DNA from: Effrenium voratum
Taxonomy: Eukaryota; Sar; Dinophyceae; Suessiales; Symbiodiniaceae
Direction of reading: 5' to 3'
Assembly (NCBI GenBank): GCA_963377175.1
Contig: CAUJNA010001879.1
Coordinates: 964,859-1,028,858 of the forward strand
DNA: 64,000 bases
Shown here: piece after piece, positions 8,832-19,995 of the stretch
Layout of the letters: every line of letters starts with the position of its first letter
How positions within the stretch are numbered: the stretch's first letter is position 1
The notes under the pieces: model-generated
The model's input: the letters and a program-made list of their open reading frames with translations, nothing else
The model's database searches: none
What the model was told of the DNA's origin: nothing
Position numbers and translations under genes: made by a program

Positions 8832-8886
8832 AATCGAACCCGCGACCGCGGGATTGCGAAAGCAGGCGCGCGAGCCACGAGACAAC
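8826..8886 (-). other. tRNA-like segment, probable head of a SINE-like element
   Basis: On the minus strand the segment reads GTGGCTCGCGCGCCTGCTTT, then later GCGGGTTCGATTCC. GGTTCGATTCC fits the tRNA T-arm/B-box consensus exactly, and the first part resembles a D-arm/A-box. The D-loop is shortened and the anticodon stem does not pair, so it is not a functional tRNA. Its link to three tandem tail units is the usual layout of a tRNA-derived SINE. Confidence 0.45.
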
Positions 8887-8944
8887 TTCCAAAGGCCATT
8901 TCGCGAGCAACAAAGTCGCACGGCGCCACAGCGAGAACGCTTCG

Positions 8945-9515
8945 ACACGCACGATCCCCGCAGAAATCGTAAAAGTCCTCAGTTTTTGAACCTCGACCAC
9001 GCGAATCTCCGCAGAGGGTCGCGCGCGCACCGCAGAAATCGTAAAAAGTCCTCAGTTTTTGAAGCTCAACCACGCGGATCTCCGCAGAGGGTCGCGCGCG
9101 CACCGCAGAAATCGCAAAAAATCCTCAGTTTTTGAACCTCGACCACGCGAATCTCAGCAGCGGGTCGCGCGCGCATGCTAAAAATCGTAAAAAGTCCTCA
9201 GTTTTTTGACCTCGACCACGCAAATCTCCGCGCCGCAGAAATCGTAAAAAGTCCTCAGTTTTTGAACCTCGGCCACGCGAATCTCTGCAGAGGGTCGCGC
9301 GCGCACCGCAGAAATCGTAAAAAGTCCTCAGTTTTGGAACCTCGACCACGCGAATCTCCGCAGAGGGTCGCGCGCGGCCGGCAGAAATCGTAAAAAGTCC
9401 TCAGTTTTTGAACCTCGACCACGCGAATCCCCGCAGAGGGTCGCGCGCGCATGCTAAAAATCGTAAAAAGTCCTCAGTTTATTAACCTCGACCACGCGAA
9501 TCTCCGCAGAGGGCC
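8945..9515. repeat. 73-bp minisatellite, eight copies
   Basis: The string GTCCTCAGTTTT (one variant ATCCTCAG) occurs at 8,975, 9,048, 9,121, 9,194, 9,251, 9,324, 9,397 and 9,470. The spacing is 73 bp except once (57 bp, after loss of the GAGGGTCGCGCGCG part). Each unit also holds AACCTCGACCACGCGAATCT and GCAGAAATCGTAAAAA. Confidence 0.9.
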
Positions 9516-9593
9516 GCAATCCCGAGCGACGATCAAACTCCCGCCCCGGCGCCTTAGCTGCTAACTCCGAAGCTCTACGCAAGCTCTACCTAA

Positions 9594-10380
9594 CCTTGGC
9601 TCTGTGCCACCTGGCTCTATGTAACTTGGCTCTATGTAACTTGGCTCTATGTAACTTGGCTCTATGTAACTTGGCTCTATGTAACTTGGCTCTATGTAAC
9701 TTGGCTCTATGTAACTTGGCTCTATGTAACTTGGCTCTATGTAACTTGGCTCTAACTTGGCTCTATGTAACTTGGCTCTGTGCTCTATGTAACTTGGCTC
9801 TATGTAACTTGGCTCTATGTAACTTGGCTCTATGTAACTTGGCTCTATGTAACTTGGCTCTATGTAACTTGGCTCTATGTAACTTGGCTCTATGTAACTT
9901 GGCTCTATGTAACTTGGGTAACTTCTATGTAACTTGGCTCTATGTAACTTGGCTCTATGTAACTTGGCTCTATGTAACTTGGCTCTATGTAACTTGGCTA
10001 TGTAACTTGGCTCTATGTAACTTGGCTCTATGTAACTTGGCTCTATGTAACTTGGCTCTATGTAACTTGGCTCTATGCTCTATGTAACTTGGCTCTATGT
10101 AACTTGGCTCTATGTAACTTGGCTCTATGTAACTTGGCTCTATGTAACTTGGCTCTATGTAACTTGGCTCTATGTCAACTTGGCTCTGTGTAACTTGGCT
10201 CTGTGCAACTTGGCTCTATGTAACTTGACTCTATGTAACTTGGCCCTAGGTAACTTGGCTCTGTGCAACTTGGCTCTATGTAACTTGGCTCTGTGCAACT
10301 TGGCTGCGTGCAACTTGGCTCTGTGCAACTTGGCTCTGTGCAACTTGGCTCTATGCAACTTGGCTCTGTGTAACTTGTCC
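9594..10380. repeat. 15-bp minisatellite (GGCTCTATGTAACTT), about 50 copies
   Basis: The unit GGCTCTATGTAACTT repeats almost perfectly from about 9,610. A few contracted or expanded units occur (near 9,753, 9,917, 9,996, 10,072) and the 3' end drifts towards GGCTCTGTGCAACTT after 10,190. Because 15 is a multiple of three it creates long periodic frames on both strands (CNLAL or similar); these are not genes. Confidence 0.95.
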
Positions 10381-10441
10381 AAGGGCTCCGCACGGAAGAA
10401 CCCTTCGCGATGCTTTCGGAAAAAAGGAATTCCCGCTGCCG

Positions 10442-10885
10442 TCAATCGGTGACAATCAGCCGCCTGCCGTGATAGTCCTTTTCGATAACTTCCAGCTCCT
10501 CCAGCGCTGTCTCCACGTTCTCCAGGTGCAGCTGGTAGAAGCCATGCAGTCCTTCCTTATATCGACCAATGCAAGCAACAAACGCATCTGGAAGACTTTG
10601 ACCAGCCGATGGTGCGAGGGAGCCCTGGCATTCCCCGAGCTCAAAACATTGCAAGGGTCTCGCTTGGCTCTCCCTTGTGTGAGCATGGCCTTCTTCCGCA
10701 TGACATCTGCCACGGGCGTGCAAACAAAGCAGCACTGAGCCTCTCAGCCTCCCTCCTCCCCAGGGCTGGCCCTGCCAAGACTCCATGATCTCGGTACGGT
10801 CCTGGCACCTCGGTCTCACTAAGGCCACTAAGGCCTGCCGTTCTGCTCGACGCAGCTTTGGGGGAGCATCAAGCACACGGGCCAA
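10442..10885 (-). CDS. Hypothetical protein or terminal exon
   Basis: An open frame of 147 codons. Its second half (SLPDAFVACIGRYKEGLHGF, then LHLENVETALEELEVIEKDY) is helical and acidic and ends with a stop directly at the edge of the minisatellite. The first half is Arg-rich and less convincing, so the true exon may begin near 10,640. I do not recognise a family. Confidence 0.3.
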   Translation of the reverse strand: MARVLDAPPKLRRAERQALVALVRPRCQDRTEIMESWQGQPWGGGRLRGSVLLCLHARGRCHAEEGHAHTRESQARPLQCFELGECQGSLAPSAGQSLPDAFVACIGRYKEGLHGFYQLHLENVETALEELEVIEKDYHGRRLIVTD

Positions 10886-12699
10886 GCCGGGGCCCCAGAC
10901 TTCATTTTCTCCAGCATAGAAGCAATGCGCTCCCCGGCCGCCTCATGATCGTAGTCCTCAAGCTCGCTGTCCTCAGCTGGAGCTCGGGCTCAGGACGCGG
11001 ACACCTACATGCGGCACGGACGCAATATGTTGAAGAGTTGTGCGCATGTTTGTTGAAAAAGCCAGGCTGTTGAGCACGCACAGCCTCTCTGCTGCCACAG
11101 AAGGACACCCCATCAAGCTTCTCCATTCCCTGCCAAGAATGGAGGTACTCTACATGGTTGCGTGCAAGGATATCTCGCTTGATGTCACGTTGCTTGCAAG
11201 GACCTGCAAGGATGTCTGTCTTACGCAAATGTGTGACAAGGACGCCAAAATGCTGATGATAATATCTAATGGTTCCAACACTCTAGGAAGGGACAAACGG
11301 ACAGCTTCCTTCAACTTTTGCCGATGATTGTTTCTTGCCAAGCGGCAAGCTCCAGGGCTTTCGACTGCTCGCTATCGGAGCTGCTGTTACTGGAGGTCTG
11401 GCCCAAGCAACACGAGGGGATAGGTAGAGAAACCAGGGGATACCCCTACACTCCATGGTTTTCAAATGCTTGACACCACTCTGAAATCATCCCTTCTTGA
11501 TCCTTTCATTCTTTCAGCCAGAGTCAGTGGGTGCAAGCGATTCTTTGCTTGTGCCATGTTTCTGCACACACCTATACCTTGCTTGATCGCATTTTGGATT
11601 CTTGACTGGCGACCAGTCCTGGCGCATCCCAACAGATTCGTCAACTCACAGCACAATTGCCACCGAAGTGATGCCCTGTGCAAAAGGGCCATGCCAGCCT
11701 CAAGTGTTGCCCCTCCCCAGCCCCCAAGCCTTTTCAGAGCCCTCCTGGCAAGGTGGAGGCACGCTGATTTGATGCGCCCCAAAGAAGCAATGGCGGTGTT
11801 CACGCTTCAGGGGTCGGCTTGAAGAGTCGGACAAACATAGTGCGTTGGATTGTTCTGTTGGAGTGTTTCCCACAGGGCTGTGCGCGCCATCCGGCTATTG
11901 GTCATGCTTGCTCCTCACATCAAGCTGGCAACACTGGCGCGCGCACAGTCGACAAAAAAAGACTGATGGCAATTATTGGCCCCCAGCCCAACGCACCTGC
12001 CCAGCACTCTTGTTGCCAGAATGCTCTGAATTGCAATCATGCAATTTAGGGCTTTTCGTTCAGGGAATCGCTCAATGAACATTGACAGCACGCGCCATGA
12101 GCTGGCTGCGCGTCCTCCAACGGCTCAATGAGCATGGGTAGGCCATCGTCATCCGTGTGGCTTCCTTGCTCATCTTGCTCGCCTTGATTCTGCCTCGCCA
12201 CGCGCTTACGACCCACGTTGCGGCAAGTACATACTCGTAAAGGGGCTGGGGGCAGACTATCACCAGTCTCAAAACCGCATATACTCACACAGAGACTTGT
12301 GTGTGCAGCCGCTGAGCAACAGATACATATATATATATATAGGTTTGCTTAGGTGTAGATGCACATGTGCATCGAATTGAGCAGAAGGAGACACGAAAGG
12401 CAGGACAGCAACTCGCCAACTTATCCTGCGAACAAAGATGGTTTTTGCTCGTCAGTGTAAAGCAAAGAGCTCCAACAGAAGAGCCAAATGCGGCAACCCA
12501 TATTTTTCGTCACACTGGTATGCAAGCTACAAAAGGAAGCGAAGCAGGGTGGGATTGGGAGCAACAAAAACAACATGCGTGCCAATTTCGTAAGTCGTGA
12601 CATTTGAAGGGAAGATCTACCATATCGACAACTTGGAAGCCAGTAAGAGATGGCTTACGCGACCCCAAAACTGAAATGTGGCGCGAAAGCGGATGAAGC
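10886..12699. other. Gene-poor region
   Basis: Short frames on both strands without motifs. A short AT dinucleotide run (about 12,328-12,341) is the only repeat noted. No gene is supported. Confidence 0.4.
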
Positions 12700-13860
12700 T
12701 TAGCGGCAAGATTTGGAAACCAACACGTTACGGCACAGAATCCTAAAACTCAAAAGTGGCGCGAAACATACCATTCGGCCGAGATGTTGGTGGAAAGCAT
12801 GAAAAGTGCCCATTGAATTGAAGCATAAAAGTGGGGTTGGGGATGAAAATGTCAAGGGGCATCCAACCACAACACTGCAAACAACTGCAAATCTGAAAAA
12901 AATGAAAATCAGGAACGGGAAGATGCATCCCCGCAAGACTTTGGAGACCAGCACTAATCGCTACGAGCGCGTACGGCTAAAATGTGGCGCGAAACCCACA
13001 AAGACCAACCTTGCAAGTGTTCCCAAATGGTGGCAGGAAGTATGAAAGATGGAATGGGCGAAGCAAGATGCCCTGACCGGAACCCACCAGCGGGCCCACA
13101 GGGGGGGAGAGGCCTTTTGCAAGATGACCATAACCTGCAAAACCAGCGGGGCCACAAAGAGAGCGCACACCGGGGTACGACTCAAAGCAAGATGCCCTAA
13201 CCGGAACCCACCAGCGGGCCCACAGGGGGGGAGAGGCCTTTTGCAAGATGACCATAACCTGCAAACCCAGCGGGCCCACAGGGGGAGCGGTGGGGCTATT
13301 TAAGGCTACCATGACCATGGCGGGGGAGGGGGGGGGTGCCAGACCTCTACCATATATACATGGGAGTAATGCGGTTGGGTGTGGGGTTGAAGCTTGAACA
13401 TGTCATGCAACAAGAATGCAAAAAAACATCTTCAGTCGAGAAACTTACAAGGAACATGCATCATCTGGAGAACGTGGAAACCACCAAAGATCGCATACGA
13501 GAGCCTCAAACTGCAAGCGAAACCGCGAAACCGAGTAACGAACAAAAAATCGTGAGAGTTCCCCATTCCATTTAGCCAAAACGTTGGAGGGAAGCATGAA
13601 AGGTACCAATGGAAGCATACAAGTGGGGTTGGGGACTACGTTGTACAATGCGAAGGGGCGTCGCACGACAACAAGGAAAATGCATCCTCGCAAGAGTCTG
13701 GAAACCACCAACAATTGCTTGCCCTGAAACTGACGTGTGGCACGAACCCAAAAACAAATGGTTCCCTTTTATTGAGCCAAAAGGGTGATAGGAAGAATGA
13801 AAGTTAGAATAGGGTTTTGTGCCACAACAAATGTGAGAGTTGCCCGCTGCACTGGACCAA
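12700..13860. repeat. Diverged satellite, about 222-230-bp period
   Basis: Blocks beginning GGAAACCA/GGAGACCA occur at about 12,715, 12,945, 13,477 and 13,699. They share GTTGGTGGAAGCATGAAA-like and AAGTGGGGTTGGGGA stretches. The spacing inside each pair is about 222-230 bp. The pairs are separated by the 124-bp duplication at 13,062-13,290. Confidence 0.55.
13062..13290. repeat. 124-bp tandem duplication
   Basis: The segment starting GCAAGATGCCCTGACCGG at 13,063 recurs at 13,187 (GCAAGATGCCCTAACCGG). It includes the shared block CCCACAGGGGGGGAGAGGCC. The second copy decays after about 105 bp. Confidence 0.8.
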
Positions 13861-16533
13861 AATGTTGGTAGGAAGTATGACAGTCACAATGGAGTTGAAG
13901 CATATAACTCCCTGAAGCTTGAAAATGTCACGGGCCTCTGACGCTGGCACGCCCCCTGGCCAGGTCTTAAAGAGTGAGTGCCGGTGCCAAAACCGAGGAT
14001 AATTCAGCAGAGTCGACTATGAAGCATACGCACCCAAGTCCCACAACAACTTAGGAACCAGGCAGAGCGTGACTTGACTCGAGCCAAACAGGAATTGAAC
14101 TAGTCAGCAAACTCAAAGAGAAGAGCAAAAAGCGGCAAGAGTGGCGAGAAGAGCTGAGAAAAAGAGCGAAGCTGCGAATCAGGCCTTGGAGGACCAGTGC
14201 CGGGTGGACAAGGGAAAGTTCGAGGAGGGCGGGGGTCGATAAACTGCCAACGAATCAACGAGCCGATCAACAACCCGCCACGTGGCCGAAGGCTCATACA
14301 AACGTTCTGATGCGTAGCGGCCAGAAACAAACGCCCTCAAATAAATATATATATATATATAATGAGAACAATGTGCACAAAGGCGAAAAGAAAGGAGATC
14401 CCAGTGCCATCAAACGCAATGCTATACCAGTGACTCCTTGCAAATACTCTACACACATGTCTACAGCCACTTTGCAGTGGTTAAAATGGCACTTTGCATT
14501 GACCAGCGTGCCTTGAATTGGACAATGTCTACACACTCTCAAGCTTACAGCCATCAGGTGGTTTCAATTCTTGATGTCGAACTAGCCTCTGTTAGAATTT
14601 GAATGCCCGCCCCTTGTCCAATGAGACACTCCGCGGCTTGCTCCCGCTCAGCGCGGGTTGTGTACCTGGCGGCCGCTGCCTGTTTCCCATGCTCGCTCGG
14701 CAGTAAACACTTGAGAAGAGAACCCCTTACCAAATGCACCTGTGCACCCTGTGGACCCCCTACTCGTCCACCGTCAAACCCACTGTTGGTGCCCATAATC
14801 TTCAGGCCCTTCCAGGCCGTATTATGTTGCGACTGACGATGCAAGGGCACAACTGGTTCACTTCCTTGGAGATGCGCTGGGCCACGTGGAGCATGTGCTT
14901 CGCAGTCCCGGCGCCTGCAAACGGGCAGACAAGGGCCCCAAGTTCTTCGTGGCAAGCCCGCTCCCTGAACCGACTTGAAAACATCATGGAATCATGGCTC
15001 CTAACCTGGGGTGCGTCCCAAACACTTTTGCCTCACACAGGTTGCCCCCTGTCGCCCGGTTGTCGCCAAGGCGCCGGTGAGGGGGAACAAGTTGCCAATA
15101 GAGCGCCTGCGAAATTGTCTTGCATATGGGCTGGACACTGAAGGGAACATCTGCACCAGCAACATTCGTTGCGTGTGCTACATCTCCAAATGATGCTGGT
15201 GATGCCAATGATGCTACTGATTTAGCTGATTGGGTGAGCAGTTGTCGGCACAAGCCCTCAAGATCTGTCAATTTGCATTTGTTTGCTGTAAGGCATGACT
15301 GCACCCATGACTGCAAGTCCTGTGAACCCACAGCCTGTTACATTGAGCAAATAGATGTTGATTTCCAGGAAATAACGATTGCCCTCTCAGCACTGTGCAG
15401 CCCGCCTCTCTCGCGATTGCCTTCTGCTGCTCCGCTTGGTTGCATGGCTTGCACCTTACAGTCGCACCAGCCGTACGGTAGCCATTGCCAAGCAAGGACG
15501 CGAACAAGAGGGCACACCGCAAGTGGAGGCAGGCAAGAGCCCTCCTCTTGGCCTCCAGCTGGACTCCTCATATGCAGACAGGTCCGAATCTCCACGGCGA
15601 GGGCGGCCACCTCAGTTAATTACGCGGTCAAATGTCAGCAACATCCCTAAACCCTAAACGCAAATTCACGCAGAAAACAACGATGCACAACTCAAGACCC
15701 AGCCACTACTTCAGCATGCGTTCAATTGTTGCCAAGCAAATGCTACAAATGGAACGAAACCCTGCCAAAAAACAAATCCTCACAAGCTTGAGCAAGCCAA
15801 GCTGCCACTTGAGGCGCTCCCAGCGTGCCGCATCGCTGAGAGGCCACTACCTAGCGCTACATTGGTGCCATGGTTGTTGCAGCGCTCGGCTGCGGCGCGC
15901 GAAAGGCAACGGACTTCTCATGCCTGTACAGGCCAGAATTTGCCCATGCATTTTCACGCAAAAACTCCACAGGCTTCATTGAACTAAGCAATGCAACTCA
16001 CACTACACGAGCTCTTACAACTCCAGCAAAGTGCAACGGCCCACTGCAACTTGAAGCAAATGCCTAACTGCCTAACACCAAAAAAAATCTACAAAAAAAT
16101 AGAAATGTATAAAAGCGCAAGAAAAGGGAGAATAAGAAAAAATGCAGAAGAAGAAGAAGAAGAAAAAAAAAGAAAAAGAACGATTTCTTCGCACACGGCT
16201 TATACGGGATTTCGCTATTGCCAACTATTGCCTTGTATCACTGTTGGCGACTTCTTTCACGCCTAAAACCATGTAAACGCTCTCGGCAACGTGACTTGAT
16301 GCTGGCAGGACGCTCAACTTCTGAACAGATTAGCTTCAGAAAGCAGCAAATCGTTTGGAATAGCCATCTGCCTGCAACATTGACACATGTTGAGAAAGTT
16401 CAAAAAGTTCTTGGCAGCGATTGGCCACATCACAAGAACTGCTCATATGTCCACAACTCTCACATTTCTGATGGTTTTTGTGGACATAGCGCCGTCCATG
16501 TTGGCAGTGGACTGCACAAGCGCAGCCAGCAAG
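13861..16533. other. Gene-poor region with minor simple repeats
   Basis: It contains an AT run near 14,346-14,360, two telomere-like units CCCTAAACCCTAAAC at 15,645-15,659 and a purine-rich GAA/A run near 16,139-16,180. The frames present are short and featureless. Confidence 0.4.
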
Positions 16534-17099
16534 CTAGCAGCGGGCAAGCGGGACTGGGGCGTTGGTATGTAGTGCGCTCCAACGGCCCTCCAACGCGCGT
16601 ACGTGGGCACGCCATCCAAGAGGGGCATGCACGGAGCCGCCGAAGTAGCAGCACACGGAAATGCGATGGCTCAAGGGCCAGCTCCGGCTAGCATCGCGGC
16701 AGCGCCTGCTTCCACCCATCATGCCAGAATGCAGTCTGGACGCGCTCGGCCTAACTGCTCGGCCTAATGGGCGCGAACAAATGCATCCGAGGCGCACCGC
16801 GCACGCCGATGCGGAGGCTAGCCGCGCAAACGGAGGAGGCTGGGCTCGGACGGGCCAGCCGAAGCAAGGACACTTGCCTTCCGCAGCCGGCCGCACAGAG
16901 AAAGCCAACGCCCCCCGAGTAGAGTGGAAGCAGCGCTGAGCTGAGGCGCGGAGTGGGGACCGTGCTTCCTTCTCGTGGACACCAATGGTCTTCCACGCCA
17001 GGACAGTCCATTCCGCTGGAAAGCAAATGCCACTAGATGCGTTGGCCCACACCTCGGCGAGCCACAGCCCAAGGCACCTCATCAATACGTGGAGTGGCT

Positions 17100-18150
17100 C
17101 AAGAAACTGCTCATGAAAGGGTGGGAGAATCCCCTGGTCACGAACCCACGCCATGAGGAGCTCCTCCAAATAACCCCGGCGCAATCGAGTATGCCATATG
17201 GACAAGACCCCCAAAAGGAAATAGCCGGCCGCGCGCGGTTGCGGTCGGCCATCGCGACGGAGCGGAGCGACGAGCGTGGCATTGCAGCACAGCGCTTCGC
17301 CTAAGCGCGTGGCGACGTAAAGAAGATCCAGGCGGCACGGTCCTGCGCACTGACGCCTGGCGCAAAAGTGTTGGCCAACCACTGCTGAAGGACGACCCTG
17401 CCCTTAGGCCCGAGACCTTCACGCCAACGCGGACCCATGCTTGTTCAAGAACAAGGCCACGGCGCAACAACAATCCGCTGCGCGGGCACGCCGCCGCATG
17501 GTCGCCCACGACATCGAGCACGGCGCATTCTGGGAACCCTTCGCCTCGTTGTGGCAAAACACCCGTACAAAAAAGTGGAAAGAGGTGACAACCGAATCAT
17601 GATCCTGCGCGTGTTCGGAAAGTGGCCGCTGGCGCGAGCACACGCAGGCATGCGTTGCAACGCGGGCTGAAAGAGAAAAAACAAGGAAACAAAAAAACGG
17701 AGCAGCCAGAAGGCTTGCAGATCACCAAGTACCGGCAGCCGCTCAGGCAACTGGTCATGACCCGCACCCACGCCTAGGCCCGCGCCGAATCTAGGGAAAA
17801 AACAAGAGTTGTGCCGACGGCGAGCTGGGCGCCGCCCCACAAATCAAACCGTTGGCGACGTGTGAAAAAAAGAAAAGAAAACCTGAGGTCTCCTGCCAAG
17901 TTTGCGCTCCCCAGTCCCGGTGCACTCGTGGCGCGGCGCTCATCCGGGACTGAGCTCCTTCGGCCCACCGCCGCCGCCTCGTCATCCTCGCCCTTGAGGC
18001 CGAGGCCGGCAGAGCGAGGAGGCTGCGTCCTTCATCCGCCTCCTTGCTCGAGCTCGGGCGCGGGAGGCCCCCTTCCCTTCCGCTCCTCCACAGCTGCTGC
18101 GTGTGTTGCTCGCTGGGTCGGAGTCCTGTCCGTTGCCTTTTTGCCACCTG
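17100..18150 (-). pseudogene. Fragments of at least two LINE-type ORFs, head to tail
   Basis: Three short stretches match parts of the better-preserved LINE copies at 27.5-31 kb. DLWGGAQLAVGTTLV (17,845-17,800) matches the C-terminal domain. RLPVLGDLQAFWLL (17,741-17,697) matches the RT thumb. LDVVGDHAAACPRSGLL (17,530-17,455) matches the region after RT with a CCHC-like H and C. On the minus strand the C-terminal piece precedes the thumb piece, so they belong to different truncated copies. The plus-strand DNA at 17,590-17,760 is visibly similar to 28,040-28,190. All frames are broken. Confidence 0.6.
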
Positions 18151-18450
18151 CAGTCTCGGCTTCTTGCACTAGGAACCCCCCCCTGCGAAAAGAATGCTCA
18201 CGCCAGCACATCAAGGTTGCTGAGGCCAGGCGACGGCAAGCAAGTCAGGCTCTCGGCAAAGGCGGTGGAGGCAGCTGCCGAAAGCAAACCCGACCAGCGG
18301 TGCTGCCTTGGATGGCCGCGGCGTTCCCGCGGCCGAAGCCTCGTTGATGGCTTCGCTTTGCGTGGCCGGGGGGGGGGGGGCTTGCCGGCCCACGCGCTTG
18401 TGCATTTTTGCTGGGTTGTGGAACTGAGCGGGTCAGCAACAACGCTGCGT

Positions 18451-19022
18451 GTTAAGGCCTGCTGCACTGCTCCTAGCTTGAACCCAAACAACCCTCACAT
18501 CAAAGAACCCCGCAAATCCAAAAGGCGCGCACTTCTTTTTCACGGGTTGCTTGAAAGCAGCACTGCCTCCAGGGCACGCGGCGCACCTGGAGCAGGAGGA
18601 AGGATTGTCCCCCTGTGAAACGTAGAAGGCGCCAGACAAGCGTGTCCTGGCTTTTGCAGCGCAGGCACACAGCGTGGCAAGCGTGCCCACGCTGGAGTGT
18701 GCGGAGGGAGTACTGCGGGCACAGCCCTGGGCAAGGCGAGGGCAGGCGTGCCCAAGCCTGGGCTTGGGAGCGTCTGCAGCCTCGAGCCAGCCTTGCGAAA
18801 GGAAAAGCAGGGTGGGAGGGTGGGTTTCAATCGAAACAAACTGTTTGAGTTCAAGGCTAGGAGCAAAATGGCCACCGCGTACGAGACTCACAACAGGCCC
18901 TAAACACAAGGGAGAAGAAGAAGAAAACCCTAAACGTTAAGGCCTGCTGCACTGCTCCTAGCTTGAACCCAAACAACCCTCACATCAAAGAACCCCGCAA
19001 ATCCAAAAGGCACACACTTCTT
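18451..19022. repeat. About 485-bp repeat plus truncated second copy (DIRS-like terminal repeat)
   Basis: GTTAAGGCCTGCTGCACTGC starts at 18,451 and again at 18,936. The second copy stops after about 87 bp, fused to GCAACCCCGG. The unit is a diverged relative of the repeat at 37,767-38,940, sharing the order of CTGCTCCTAGC, GGGTTGCTTG, AGCACTGC, GCACCT, GGGTGGGTTTCAA and AAACACAAGGG. Both arrays lie 3' of an RNase H of the same retroelement family. Confidence 0.75.
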
Positions 19023-19087
19023 GCAACCCCGGAAAGAGCTGCGCCAGCTGAGTAGCCGACCAAACCCCCCCTTCAGAGCGGGGTTGC
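19023..19087. repeat. 65-bp module bounded by GCAACCCC / GGGGTTGC
   Basis: GCAACCCC (19,023-19,030) and GGGGTTGC (19,080-19,087) form an 8-bp inverted repeat around a segment with CTTCAGAGC. The same module with the same boundaries is at 38,944-39,007. Confidence 0.65.
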
Positions 19088-19756
19088 GCCTGACAGGGCG
19101 AATGCGCACATTGTTCGGAAACTGGTGACATCGATGGGGCACAGAGCGAGCCCCCTTCCAGCTTGAGCAAGGCTGCGAGGGCTGAAGCGCACGCGGTTTG
19201 CAGGGCGGTTCATGAAACGGCGAAGGCGGTCGTCTGCCCAGTCGTTCAGACGTCCGGGCACGTGTGTGGGCTGCAAGTGTACGTTGTGTGCGTGAGCCCA
19301 AGTTGCCACCAGCTGCAACAACAACGTGCTGAACGGCTTGTTGATGCCTGCTTCAGTGGCAGAGCTGTCCGTGCCTGAAGGCAAGCTGAAGGAGTAGTGA
19401 CTTCCTCCGATGTGTGAGTGCATGGCCTGCAGCAGCGCTAACTGAGCCAGGGCAGTCTTGGCAAGGCAAGGCCACGCGGATCTAACCTCGCTCATGTTCC
19501 ATGATTCTGGAAACCAAACCACCTGAGTGGAGGTTTCTGGAAACCAAACCACCTGAGTGGAGGTCACGGCCCATCCTCCGACGCCAACTGCGTCGGCCTC
19601 TGCACAAGCGACGGCGGCTGCTGTGCAATTGGTTGGACGGGCGAGTGCTGGAAGCATGATCCGAGCCAGGCCAGACACTGCTGGCTGAACTTGGAAAGGC
19701 CCGAAACACAAAGGAAAAGAAAACCCTAAGCGTGGGGAGGGTGGCCTCCACAGCAA
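19073..19756 (-). pseudogene. RNase H domain of a DIRS-like (tyrosine-recombinase) retroelement
   Basis: This 227-codon frame shows the RNase H layout of DIRS-type retroelements. The first Asp lies in ACAEADAVGVGGWAV, then SEVRSAWPCLAKTALAQLAL, the second Asp in SGTDSSATEAGINK, and the final HVPGRLNDWADDRL where WAD is the conserved end motif. In the intact element RNase H removes the RNA strand during reverse transcription. A 29-bp tandem duplication inside the frame gives a doubled STQVVWFPE. It has no RT attached on its 5' side here, because element A lies next to it. The same RNase H, interrupted by a retrogene, lies near 39.3-41 kb. Confidence 0.65.
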
Positions 19757-19810
19757 CAGCCTAAGTCCTCCAGTGCCGGGGGGCGCCCCTTAAAGATGGT
19801 TTCTGGGGGG

Positions 19811-19932
19811 TGTTAGACCACCAGTGAAATCCAGTCATGCCCTGCACACATGTGAGCACCTGTGAATATGGTGATCGCAACATGGAGGCTCTAAGCCATA
19901 GCAGGAAAAGACCGCTGCGCTACCGCTTTGCA
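19811..19932 (+). repeat. 5' LTR of element A
   Basis: 122 bp beginning TGTTAGACCACC and ending GCTTTGCA, with the canonical TG...CA ends. It is preceded by GGGGGG (19,805-19,810). It matches the inverted LTR at 25,182-25,305 except for one substitution and one 2-bp indel. Confidence 0.9.
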
Positions 19933-19945
19933 TGGTCGCGGAGCC
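19933..19945 (+). other. Primer-binding site of element A
   Basis: TGGTCGCGGAGCC directly follows the LTR end. TGG at this position pairs with the CCA end of a tRNA. The site is 11/12 identical to that of element B (TGGTAGCGGAGC) and near the complement of an initiator-Met tRNA 3' end (from memory TGGTAGCAGAGG), so the primer assignment is an inference. Confidence 0.65.
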
Positions 19946-19995
19946 AGGTAAGTCCCTCCCTTGAGGGCACTGGCTCCACACGAACTTGACCTACG

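Noticed and set aside
9596..10452. Long open frames (CNLAL-type and their antisense) across the 15-bp array
   Set aside because: The unit is 15 bp and stop-free, so every frame is periodic. There is no non-repeat domain or start context; these are repeat artefacts.
13771..13786. Spliced-leader-like string (minus strand TTTTGGCTCAAT)
   Set aside because: It lies in a satellite whose other units have unrelated variants at the same site (TTAGCCAAAACG, GGACCAAAATG), so the 11-base match is probably chance.
15645..15659. CCCTAAACCCTAAAC as an interstitial telomere
   Set aside because: Only two units. Single CCCTAAA-like strings also occur at about 18,895 and 18,928, so a chance or repeat-derived origin is likely.
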